From Corynebacterium timonense (GTDB taxonomy: Bacteria > Actinomycetota > Actinomycetes > Mycobacteriales > Mycobacteriaceae), in the NCBI RefSeq assembly GCF_900105305.1, contig NZ_LT629765.1:2170001-2234000 (forward strand): a stretch of 64,000 nt of DNA. Direction: 5' to 3'. This document shows, in pieces, positions 42,205 to 50,410 of the stretch; position 1 is the stretch's first letter, and the number at the start of each line of letters is the position of its first letter. The notes beneath the pieces were generated by a model. The model worked only from the letters and a program-made list of their open reading frames with translations. It searched no databases and was not told the origin of the DNA. Both the position numbers and the translations under genes were made by a program.

Positions 42205-42400
42205 ATGGCCGCTGGACCCAATCATATCGACCCGACCGCCTACCTTGATGAGCTGCTCACCCAAGCATCCCCAGATCAGACACACGTCAGATGCTGCAGG
42301 ACTTCATCAACCAGATCCTTGTCCACCCAAGCAGACAGCGTCTGCGGGGCTGACTACGCCACAGTCAGCGACACCCGCACCAAGGACCTGACCCATCCCA
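42205..42400 (+). pseudogene. IS256-family transposase 5' remnant
   Basis: The frame opens MAAGPNHIDPTAYLDELLTQ, as in IS256-type transposases. In shifted frames it continues with RQMLQDFINQIL and STQADSVCGADYATV, conserved N-terminal blocks of that family. At least two frameshifts are present. The element stops near 42400, where an opposing IS21 fragment begins. Confidence 0.75.
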
Positions 42401-42860
42401 GCTATCAGATCATCAGTTGTGCGAGTCGGAAGCAGACAGGCTGCGGCGAATCGGGAATGCGATGCCGCCATCACCAGCACCGGGAATGGCCGGTGCACAC
42501 CGCTCGCATCGGGCAACCCGCCGGCGGCAAAAGTCAGGTCACACTGGATTTCACGCCCGGGAAGATGGGTAAGCGTGTCCACGGGGTCTGCGGGAAGATA
42601 CTCGGGTCGGATCCGGGCAATGTTTTTGCGCAGCCACGATTCTGACCCAGTCCACCCAACGCGTTGTCCGATGACTTTTGCGTTAAGACGTGGAGTTTCA
42701 GCCAGCAACGCACGTACTTGTGGTTCAAAGGCGGCGAAACTCGTGGCTCTAGCCCGACGCGGCGGGTACTTCAAACGCGAATCCGAAGCGAGTGCCCGCT
42801 CGACAGTCTTCTTCGCGCAACCAACCTCGTTGGCGATCTTGTGTTCAGAAGACCGAAATG
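42307..42860 (-). pseudogene. IS21 istA fragment
   Basis: The minus-strand frame contains KIANEVGCAKKTVERALASD (HTH), then VIGQRVGWTGSESWLRKNI, EYLPADPVDTLTHLPGREIQ and CDLTFAAGG, the start of the IstA catalytic domain with its first Asp. It has no start codon and ends early, so it is dead. It overlaps the end of the IS256 remnant. Confidence 0.75.
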
Positions 42861-43595
42861 GTAGCGGTATGGTGAGTATCTGGTAGCGCCTGAGTGGGTA
42901 CCCGGTAGCGGTATCTCACTCAGGCGTTGCCGGTTGTTATGCGTTGGTGGTCAGGCGCATGTTTGGTCCTTCGAGTGTGATGATTTCGGCGCCGGAGACG
43001 AGTCGGTTGAGGATTGACTCGGAGATCACGGCGTCGGGGATGGACTTGTACCACTCGTGTGGGGTGAACTGTGAGGTCACAATGGTTGAGACTTTGCGTT
43101 CCCGCCCGGCGAGGATATTGAGTAGTTGGTGCGCGGTCGCGGCGTCAACAGGTGTGGTGAGAAAGTCATCCAGGACTAGGACGTCGACGTCGTGGAGTTG
43201 CTGGATGAACTTCAGCCGTGTGGGGTTATCGGGTTGGAGGACTGCCAGTTCGGCGGCGAGCATGTCGGTGCGGTAGAACCGTGCGGAGTAGTCGTTGCGG
43301 CATGCTGCGGTGATGAGTGCTTGGGCGAGGTAGGTTTTACCAACTGAGGATTTGGTTCGCTCGTGAAACCGCGCGGTGCGAGCATCCGAGCTGGTGTTCA
43401 ATCTGGCGGTAAGAACGCTGCCGAATCAGCAGCGTCATCACCGCACGGTAATCCGTCATAAGCGGACTCCTTCCAGTACGAGCCGCACCCGAGTGGTGCG
43501 GCTACCGGAAGTATCACCTTGAGCGCTGTGAGCTGCTACCGGATACTCACTGAAGCGCTACCGGAAAGTCACGACGCTGCTACCAAATAGCCGGT
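42850..43595 (-). mobile_element. istB: Internally deleted IS21 element (istA 5' end joined to istB)
   Basis: Repeats of GGTAGCRG type stand at both ends (42850-42912 and 43498-43590). Inside, on the minus strand, istA starts at ATG 43459 (MTDYRAVMTLLIRQRSYRQ). After about 39 codons it meets an istB sequence lacking its first part: SSVGKTYLAQALITAA, Walker B VLVLDDFLTTP, and SRLV-type end at 42937. The deletion fused the two genes and removed the catalytic part of istA. The residual istB-like frame 42937-43360 still reads as an AAA ATPase. Confidence 0.75.
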
Positions 43596-43736
43596 CGCAA
43601 CAATCTTGCGTATCGATAAACCCTGCCCACGCAGGTAACGGATCTGTGCCCATTGGTCCAAAGAAATCACCCATCCAATCTTTTTCGGATGGGCTACTTT
43701 CCGGAGAGCGTTTTGGGCTACTTTTCAAAGAGCGCT

Positions 43737-43847
43737 GACATCGCCCCCGGCACGACGCGCAACTACCTCTCCTCCGCAATGAGCAAGGTGGGCGCCCACA
43801 ACCGCTACGAGGCCTACACCCTGGCCCGGGACAGGGGCTGGGTGTAG
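43737..43847 (+). pseudogene. C-terminal remnant of a LuxR-type response regulator
   Basis: The 36 codons before TAG 43845 read DIAPGTTRNYLSSAMSKVGAH and RYEAYTLARDRGWV, the recognition helix and end of a NarL-type HTH. Everything upstream is missing and replaced by IS21-derived sequence. This is probably the right boundary of the island. Confidence 0.8.
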
Positions 43848-43884
43848 GCCTCGGGTGCCCACAGCATCTTGGGCCGACGGACTC

Positions 43885-44259
43885 CTAGGAGGACAGCGGC
43901 AGGAAGACCTTGACGGCCTTGAAGATGCCGCTGAAGATCTTCACGATGATGCCGAAGATATCCTCGAACTTCTTGGTACCGGTGGTGGACTCGTCCCAGC
44001 CGAAGAACTTGTCGGAGGAGCCGGCGGAGGAGGACTTCTTCTCCCCGGGCTTTTCGCTGCTGCCGCTGCCGGCGCCGTTGTCGGTGTCAGCGCCGGTCTC
44101 GGCGCCGGTCTCGGTGCCAGTGCCGGTCTCGGTGCCGGCTGTCTCGGAGGTGAGGGCGGGGTTACCGCTCTCGTCTTCCTGCGCGTTCGCGACGGCCGCG
44201 CCGCTGACTGCGATGGTGGATGCGGTGGCGATGGCCAGGAGGGCCTTCTGGATCTTCAT
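43885..44259 (-). CDS. Small secreted 'FFGWDE' protein
   Basis: This 124-residue protein starts MKIQKALLAIATASTIAVSG, with a clear signal peptide cleaved after AVANAQ. A Thr/Gly/Glu-rich low-complexity linker follows (repeated TETG and TGAE units), then KKSSSAGSSDKFFGWDEST. The hydrophobic helical end is FGIIVKIFSGIFKAVKVFL. It is paralogous to the truncated gene at 20376-20664. GGAGAGAC precedes the ATG. The exported product may interact with membranes through its C-terminal amphipathic helix; the function is unknown. Confidence 0.78.
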   Translation of the reverse strand: MKIQKALLAIATASTIAVSGAAVANAQEDESGNPALTSETAGTETGTGTETGAETGADTDNGAGSGSSEKPGEKKSSSAGSSDKFFGWDESTTGTKKFEDIFGIIVKIFSGIFKAVKVFLPLSS

Positions 44260-44550
44260 GGTGTCTCTCCAGGAATCGGGTGGTCTCTGAAATGTCTTCG
44301 GCCCCGCATGTGCAGTGCCGGAACGGAACATTAATGCCGCCTGTGGCGCCAAGGAAGAGGGTTGAGCCCGCGGGGGTGGAGACGAAAGTAGACGATCGGG
44401 GCAACGGCGCAGCTGCCGCCGCCCCACGGACTCCGCGGTGCGGGTGTGCACCGAAGGGGAATGGGAGCCCGGAACAGGGTCGGGGGGCCTCACACCAGAC
44501 ACCCTGGGAAAAGAAAAATCGGCCGCCATCGTGGCGACCGATTCGGATCG

Positions 44551-44633
44551 TGCCCGGGGGGGACTTGAACCCCCACGTTCTTGCGAACACTGGCACCTGA
44601 AGCCAGCGCGTCTGCCAATTCCGCCACCCGGGC
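44551..44633 (-). tRNA. tRNA-Leu(CAG)
   Basis: The minus strand gives acceptor GCCCGGG paired with CCCGGGC, a D-arm with GGCGGAATTGGCAGACGC, anticodon arm CTGGC-TTCAGGT-GCCAG (anticodon CAG), a long variable arm (TGTTCGCAAGAAC) and T-arm GGGGG-TTCAAGT-CCCCC. CCA is not encoded. Confidence 0.96.
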
Positions 44634-44856
44634 GGGCGACTTGATTAATATAGCACCCGGCCAGGACGAACTACCAAATCCCATGCCCATCGCGCTTTTT
44701 TCGCCGGGGTGGGGTACCTGGTTGTGCCTCGACCCGGCGCTTTCGTCTATGTCGATGGGCGTCGCCCATCTATACTGTCTTGGTTATTGACCGCTCGCGC
44801 GGCTGTGAAGATCGTCGATCCGGGTCGTCAGGAAGTGTGGAAGGAGGTGCGGGCCA

Positions 44857-45744
44857 ATGTCATTCATGGACAGGCTGGCCAAACTGGACAGTTCGATGCA
44901 GCGCGGCCTGGACAACAGCATGGCCGCGATCTTCGGCGGCAAGGTTGTGCCGGCGGAGATCGAAGAGCTGGTGAAGCAGGAAGCGCAAGACAGCGTCGTC
45001 CTGACGGACCAGGACGACCTTCTTGTCCCGAATGTGTACGCGGTCGGGGTGTCCTCGAAGGACCTGGAGAACCTCTCCCAAAGCCCGGACCTTCCCTCGC
45101 AGCTGGCGGACCAGCTGACGCGTTACGTGCGCAACCAAGGCTGGTTTCTGGGCGGCCCGGTGGTCGTGCGCGTCGCGGAGGAGTCCGGTCTGCGGACCGG
45201 GCAGTTGCGGGTGTCGTCGTACATCGACGCCGCCCCCGACGTCCCCAACGGCTTCGACGCGATCTTTGCGGAACCGACACATGACAACGAGATCGCGGCC
45301 GACGCCGGCCGCGAAGAGGAGGATGACATGTCCGACCCCACCACCTCTGGCGAGCCGACAGTAAGCCTGCTGCTCCAAGACGGCTCGTCGCGCACCTACC
45401 TCGTGCGCGAGGGTTCCAACATCATCGGCCGCTCCAACGACGCGGACTTCCGCCTCCCCGACACCGGCGTGTCCCGCCAGCACGCGGAGATCACGTGGGA
45501 CGGCGAGTCCGCCGTTCTGGTCGACCTGCAGTCCACCAACGGCACGACCGTCAACGACGAACCGGTGGAGAACTGGCTGCTTGCCGACGGCGACGTCATC
45601 ACCGTCGGCCACTCCCACATCGAGGTGCGTATCGTCGAGCCGCAGAAGGGCCTCGCCTCGGACGCGGGCCTCAACCCCGACGACGTGGCCTACCCGAGCA
45701 CCGAGATGTTCCGCGGCCCGCTCCCGGGCCAGCGAGAATCGTAA
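44857..45744 (+). CDS. fhaA: FHA domain protein FhaA (DUF3662-FHA)
   Basis: This 295-residue protein has an N-terminal DUF3662 domain (MSFMDRLAKLDSSMQRGLDN, FGGKVVPAEIEELVKQEAQD), an acidic linker, and a C-terminal FHA domain (IIGRSNDADFRLPDTGVSRQHAEI, STNGTTVNDEPV) that binds phosphothreonine. Actinobacterial FhaA is a substrate and partner of PknA/PknB and links them to the peptidoglycan machinery. The ATG has AAGGAGG upstream. It opens the operon fhaA-fhaB-pstP-rodA-pbpA-pknA-pknB. Confidence 0.93.
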   Translation: MSFMDRLAKLDSSMQRGLDNSMAAIFGGKVVPAEIEELVKQEAQDSVVLTDQDDLLVPNVYAVGVSSKDLENLSQSPDLPSQLADQLTRYVRNQGWFLGGPVVVRVAEESGLRTGQLRVSSYIDAAPDVPNGFDAIFAEPTHDNEIAADAGREEEDDMSDPTTSGEPTVSLLLQDGSSRTYLVREGSNIIGRSNDADFRLPDTGVSRQHAEITWDGESAVLVDLQSTNGTTVNDEPVENWLLADGDVITVGHSHIEVRIVEPQKGLASDAGLNPDDVAYPSTEMFRGPLPGQRES

Positions 45745-45752
45745 GGAGACGC

Positions 45753-46199
45753 ATGGATTCAGCGATCATCCTCGGCTCCCGCTTCGGGCTGCTCATCCTT
45801 CTCTGGCTGTTCATCCTGCTCGTCTTGTGGGGCGTGCGCCGAGACGTGTCGGCGGCGTCTGGGGTGCGTCGACAAGCAACTGCGTCTGCCCCCGTTACAA
45901 GGGACAAGGCGCGGCAGATCGTGGTGGCCGAGGGCCCGCTGCGGGGCTCGCACATGAGCATCGCCAGCGTCGAGGACATCACCCTCGGGCGCGCCGACAC
46001 CAACGACTTCGTGCTCGGCGACGACTACGCGTCCTCGCGGCACGCGCGGCTGTTCCGCCGCGGCAGCGAATGGTTCGTCGAGGACCTCGACTCCCGCAAC
46101 GGCACCTTCGTCCAGGGCACCCGCATTGACCAGCCGGAACGCGTGTCCGTGGGCACGGATATCAAGATGGGCCGCACGATTGTGAGGTTGATGCCATGA
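45753..46199 (+). CDS. fhaB: FHA domain protein FhaB (FipA-like)
   Basis: This 148-residue protein has one N-terminal membrane segment (GLLILLWLFILLVLWGV) and a C-terminal FHA domain (ITLGRADTNDFVLGDDYASS, RHARLFRRG, SRNGTFVQGTRID). ATG 45753 has AAGGAG 6 bases upstream. A TRDKARQIVV segment follows a Thr-containing linker that kinases may phosphorylate. It overlaps pstP by 4 bases. Confidence 0.92.
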   Translation: MDSAIILGSRFGLLILLWLFILLVLWGVRRDVSAASGVRRQATASAPVTRDKARQIVVAEGPLRGSHMSIASVEDITLGRADTNDFVLGDDYASSRHARLFRRGSEWFVEDLDSRNGTFVQGTRIDQPERVSVGTDIKMGRTIVRLMP

Positions 46200-47623
46200 G
46201 CCTGAAACTCAACTACGTCGCCGCCTCCGACCGGGGCCTCGTGCGCGGCAACAACGAGGACTCGGCCTACGCGGGCCCGCACCTGCTCGTGCTTGCCGAC
46301 GGCATGGGCGGCCACGCCGCCGGTGAAGTCGCCTCCCAGCTCATGGTGGAGCACATGGAGCACCTCGACCGGGACCCGGCCGACGCCGACGTGCTAGCGC
46401 TTCTCGGCGCCGCCGCCGAGGACGCCAACGCCGCGATCGCCCGCTCCGTCGACGACCACCCGGAGCAGGAGGGCATGGGCACGACCCTGACGGCCCTCAT
46501 GTTCAACGGCACCCAGGTCGGGCTCATCCACGTCGGCGACTCCCGCGGCTACATGCTTCGCGACGCCACCCTCACCCAAATCACCGAGGACGACACGTTC
46601 GTGCAGTCCCTCGTCAACGAAGGCCGGCTCGACCCCGAGGACGTGTCCACGCACCCCCAGAAATCCCTCATCCTCAAGGCGTACACAGGCCGCCCCGTCG
46701 ACCCGCACCTGGAGATGATCCCCGTGCGCGCCGGCGACCGCTTCCTGCTGTGCTCCGACGGCCTGTCCGACCCGGTCACCGCCGACACTATCGAGGAGAC
46801 GCTGCGCCACGGCACCCCCGAGGCCGCCGCGCAGCGCCTCATCGAGCTCGCGCTACGCTCCGGCGGGCCCGACAACATCACGGTGGTCGTCGCCGACGTC
46901 GTCGACAGCGCGGAGGCCGACGGCCCCGCGCTTCCCACAGCCGCCGCTATCGCCGGCGCGCTCGCCCCCGGCTCCGAGCCGACGCACCCCGACTCGGCGG
47001 CCAGCCGCGCCGCCGCCCTCGTGCGCTCGGAAAGCGCCCCCTCGTCCGCCGCCGTCCACATGGCCACGCAAAAAAGCCAAAGCGCAGAGAACGCACGCGC
47101 CGGACACGCCGGGGACTCCGAGCCCGCCCACCCCGAGGACAGCAGCGACGACGAGGAGCCCCGCCGACGCCACTCGCCGTGGCCCTGGGTCGTCGCTCTC
47201 CTCGCCGTCGCCATCGTCGGCGTCGCCGCCGTGGCCTGGTTGGATAGCCGCGCCGAGGACACCTACTTCGTCGAGGCCAACTCCGACAACCAGATCACCA
47301 TCACGCGTGAGGACGGCTCGCTGTTTTCTGGCCTGCGCTCCGCGGAGCACTCCGAGATGCAGCTCGCATGCATCGACAAAGACAACAACCTCCGCGTCGT
47401 TGACACGGGCGCCGAGCCCGAGAACTGCACCGTCTTCACCACCGACGACCTACCCCCCTCGCAGCAGTCCGCCCTCGAGGACTTCCAGGGCGGCACCTAC
47501 GAGGAGGCCGTCGCCTTGATGAACCGGCTCGCCGACGGCGCCCTGCCGGTCTGCGTCTCCGAAGCGAAAGAACACGACAAGGAAGGTACGGAATCCAGCA
47601 CCCCCTGCAGGACGGTGAACTAA
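46196..47623 (+). CDS. pstP: PP2C-family Ser/Thr phosphatase PstP
   Basis: This 475-residue protein has a cytoplasmic PP2C domain (residues about 1-240: SDRGLVRGNNEDSAY, VLADGMGGHAAGEVAS, VGDSRGYMLRD, CSDGLSDPV, GPDNITVVVADV). A Ser/Ala/Glu-rich linker, one membrane segment (about 331-353, PWVVALLAVAIVGVAAVAWL) and an extracytoplasmic domain of about 120 residues follow. It reverses phosphorylation by PknA and PknB. It overlaps fhaB and is 1 base from rodA. Confidence 0.95.
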   Translation: MSLKLNYVAASDRGLVRGNNEDSAYAGPHLLVLADGMGGHAAGEVASQLMVEHMEHLDRDPADADVLALLGAAAEDANAAIARSVDDHPEQEGMGTTLTALMFNGTQVGLIHVGDSRGYMLRDATLTQITEDDTFVQSLVNEGRLDPEDVSTHPQKSLILKAYTGRPVDPHLEMIPVRAGDRFLLCSDGLSDPVTADTIEETLRHGTPEAAAQRLIELALRSGGPDNITVVVADVVDSAEADGPALPTAAAIAGALAPGSEPTHPDSAASRAAALVRSESAPSSAAVHMATQKSQSAENARAGHAGDSEPAHPEDSSDDEEPRRRHSPWPWVVALLAVAIVGVAAVAWLDSRAEDTYFVEANSDNQITITREDGSLFSGLRSAEHSEMQLACIDKDNNLRVVDTGAEPENCTVFTTDDLPPSQQSALEDFQGGTYEEAVALMNRLADGALPVCVSEAKEHDKEGTESSTPCRTVN

Positions 47624-47624
47624 C

Positions 47625-48980
47625 ATGACCCGCTTTTACTCCCGCGGCCGCGAGCTTTTCTTGCTCATCTGCGCGGCCGCGCTCCTGCTACTCATGCTTT
47701 TTGGCCTGGAGATGTCGCAGGGGCGCACCCTGTCCACCGAGATGCTCTACCTCGTGGGCGGCTTCGTGCTCGTCTACGCCGTCGCCCACCTGGCCATCTG
47801 CGTGACCGCCCCCCACTCGGACCAGCTGATGCTGCCGGTCGTGGCCACCCTCAACGCCATCGGCCTCGTCGTGATCTACCGACTCGACCTCGCCGAGCGC
47901 CCCGGCTACGGGCCGCTTGCCGAGCGCCAAGTGCTGTGGTCCCTGGCCGGCGTGATCCTGCTCGTGCTCACGCTCGTGGCGCTGCGCGACCACAAGTCGC
48001 TGTCGCGCTACTCCTACCTGCTCGGCCTCGCCGGGCTCATCCTGCTGGCGCTGCCGCTCGTGTGGCCCCAGCCGCCGGAGTTCGCCGACGCGCGCATCTG
48101 GATCTGGCTCGGCCCGTTTTCCATCCAGCCGGGCGAGTTTTCCAAGATCCTCCTGCTCATCTTCTTCGCCCAGCTCTTGGCGCAGAAGCGCTCCCTGTTC
48201 ACCGTGGCCGGGCGGCGCTTCTTGGGTGTAAGCTTCCCGCGCCTGCGCGACCTCGCCCCCATCCTCGTGGTGTGGGCCATCGCGATCTGCATCATGGGCA
48301 TCTCCAACGACTTCGGCCCGGCGCTCTTACTCTTCGCCACCGTGCTCGGCATGGTCTACTTTGCCACCAGCCGGGCCTCCTGGCTCATCATCGGCGTCGC
48401 CCTCGTCGCCCTCGGCGGCTGGGCGGTCTACCAGGTGTCGGACAAGATCCAGGAGCGCGTGAGCAACTTCATCGACCCGCTCGCCCACTACGACACCAGC
48501 GGCTACCAGCCGGCCCAGGCGCTGTTTGGGCTCAGCTGGGGCGGGGTGACCGGCACCGGCCTGGGCTACGGCCACCCCGACATGGTGCCGGTAGCGCACT
48601 CCGACTACATCCTCGCCGCGCTCGGCGAGGAGCTCGGCTTCGCCGGGCTGGCGGCCGTCATCATCCTCTTCGCCCTCTTCACCACCCGCGGCTTCCGCGC
48701 CGCGCTGCAGGTGCGCGACACCTTTGGCAAGCTGCTGGCCGCGGGCCTGGCCACCACCATCGTCATCCAGATCTTCGTCGTCGCCGGCGGCGTCTCCTCG
48801 CTGCTGCCGATGACCGGCCTGACCACCCCGTTCATGTCCGCCGGCGGCTCGGCAATCATGGCCAACTACATCCTGCTCGGCCTGCTGCTGCGCATCTCCA
48901 ACGGCGCAAACAGGCCGTCTGAGCTCGACAACGCTGCGGCCGCCGGCCAGGCCCCGCAGCCCGTGGAGGCAGCCCGATGA
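47625..48980 (+). CDS. rodA: SEDS peptidoglycan polymerase RodA/FtsW family
   Basis: This 451-residue membrane protein has about twelve segments. SEDS marks are WIWLGPFSIQPGEFSKILLL, the catalytic-region Asp in NDFGPALLLF, and FSWGGVTGTGLGYGHPDMV-like sequence before the conserved HSDYILAALGEELGF. It polymerises glycan strands from lipid II during growth, together with PbpA. It overlaps pbpA by 4 bases. Confidence 0.95.
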   Translation: MTRFYSRGRELFLLICAAALLLLMLFGLEMSQGRTLSTEMLYLVGGFVLVYAVAHLAICVTAPHSDQLMLPVVATLNAIGLVVIYRLDLAERPGYGPLAERQVLWSLAGVILLVLTLVALRDHKSLSRYSYLLGLAGLILLALPLVWPQPPEFADARIWIWLGPFSIQPGEFSKILLLIFFAQLLAQKRSLFTVAGRRFLGVSFPRLRDLAPILVVWAIAICIMGISNDFGPALLLFATVLGMVYFATSRASWLIIGVALVALGGWAVYQVSDKIQERVSNFIDPLAHYDTSGYQPAQALFGLSWGGVTGTGLGYGHPDMVPVAHSDYILAALGEELGFAGLAAVIILFALFTTRGFRAALQVRDTFGKLLAAGLATTIVIQIFVVAGGVSSLLPMTGLTTPFMSAGGSAIMANYILLGLLLRISNGANRPSELDNAAAAGQAPQPVEAAR

Positions 48981-50410
48981 ACAAAGCCATTCGCCTGGGA
49001 GCCTTTGTCTCCCTCATCCTGACCGTCGTCCTGCTCATCAACTTCACGGTGATCCAGGGCTTCCGCGAGGAGCGCTACGCACAGAACCCGCTCAACGCCC
49101 GCACCTTCGTCGAAATGAAGCAGATCAACCGCGGCAACATCAACGCCGGCGGCCAGGTCCTCGCCGAGTCCTACAAGGACGACAACGACTTCTACCAGCG
49201 CACCTACCCCAACATGCCCGTTTCCTTCGCGCCCGTCGTCGGCTACGTCTCCGACCAGTACGGCACGGCGGGCATCGAGGCCGGCTTCAACTCCGAGCTC
49301 ATGGGCGAGGACACGCTCGGCGGAAGCCGCTTCGTACGCACCGGGCAGGAAGCGGACAAGGCGGGCAACACCGTCGAGCTCACCCTCGACCCGAACTTGC
49401 AGGCTCTCGCCTACGAGCAGCTGAGTAACCCGGGCTACGAGGGTGCGGTGGCGGCCATGCGGCCGTCGACAGGCGAGGTGCTCGCCCTGGCCTCGACCCC
49501 CTCCTACGACCCGAACTCGGTGGTCAACCCCGAGACCGCGGAGCAGGCGTGGGAGCAGCTCACCAACGACCCCGGCAACCCCCTGCTCAACCAGGCGACG
49601 CAGGAGCAGCTGCCGCCCGGGTCGATCTTCAAGATCATCACCACCGCGGCCGCGCTGCGCAACGGCTACACGCCGGATTCACCGGTCACTGGCGAGGCCG
49701 AGATCACGCTGCCGGGCACCAACGCCACCCTGCCCAACTACGGGGGTCAGGCCTGCGCGGGCGGCGGCACGGTCACGCTGCGCACCGCCTTCGCCCTGTC
49801 GTGCAACACCGCCTTCGCGGAAACCGCGATGGACTTCGGCCCCGAGCCGTTGCGCGAGGCCGCGGCCGCCTTTGGCGTCGGCGAGCAGTACGACCTGGGG
49901 CTGCCCACCGCCGCGGGCTCGCTGGGCGACCTGCCCGGCGCGGCCGAGCTCGGGCAGTCCGCGATCGGGCAGCGCGACGTCACCATGACCGCGCTGCAGG
50001 CCGCCGTGATGACCGCGACGGTGGCCAACGAGGGCCGCCGCATGGCCCCCTACGTCGTCTCCCGCGTCGTGCGCCCCGACCTCACGCCCGTGCGCGAGAC
50101 GCGCCCGCGCGAGATCACCGAGGCCATCACCCCGGAAGAGGCGGCGACGCTGCGCGACCTGATGTTCAGCTCCGAGCGCGCCACCTACGGCTACAACGGC
50201 AACGGCTACGCGTCGAAGACCGGCACCGCCGAGCACGGCGAGGACGCCGCCCCGCACGCGTGGTACGTGGCCTTCGACCCGGACAAGGACGTCGCCGTGG
50301 CCGTCGTCGTCAAAAACGGCGGCAACCTGGGCGCGAGCGCCACGGGCGGCCAGGTGTCGGCGCCGCTCGGGCGCACCATTCTCAACGCAGCACCGGCAGG
50401 AGGGAACTAA
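48977..50410 (+). CDS. pbpA: Penicillin-binding protein PbpA (class B transpeptidase)
   Basis: This 477-residue protein has an N-terminal membrane anchor (IRLGAFVSLILTVVLLINFTV). The transpeptidase domain carries SxxK in PPGSIFKIITTAAAL, SxN in FALSCNTAFAE and KTG in YASKTGTAEHG. It crosslinks peptidoglycan in partnership with RodA. The stop TAA overlaps the start of pknA by one base (TAATG). Confidence 0.95.
   Translation: MNKAIRLGAFVSLILTVVLLINFTVIQGFREERYAQNPLNARTFVEMKQINRGNINAGGQVLAESYKDDNDFYQRTYPNMPVSFAPVVGYVSDQYGTAGIEAGFNSELMGEDTLGGSRFVRTGQEADKAGNTVELTLDPNLQALAYEQLSNPGYEGAVAAMRPSTGEVLALASTPSYDPNSVVNPETAEQAWEQLTNDPGNPLLNQATQEQLPPGSIFKIITTAAALRNGYTPDSPVTGEAEITLPGTNATLPNYGGQACAGGGTVTLRTAFALSCNTAFAETAMDFGPEPLREAAAAFGVGEQYDLGLPTAAGSLGDLPGAAELGQSAIGQRDVTMTALQAAVMTATVANEGRRMAPYVVSRVVRPDLTPVRETRPREITEAITPEEAATLRDLMFSSERATYGYNGNGYASKTGTAEHGEDAAPHAWYVAFDPDKDVAVAVVVKNGGNLGASATGGQVSAPLGRTILNAAPAGGN

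Noticed and set aside
49549..50409. Extended in-frame start for pknA inside pbpA
   Set aside because: The kinase domain starts near ATG 50410 directly after the pbpA stop; upstream codons are the shifted frame of pbpA.
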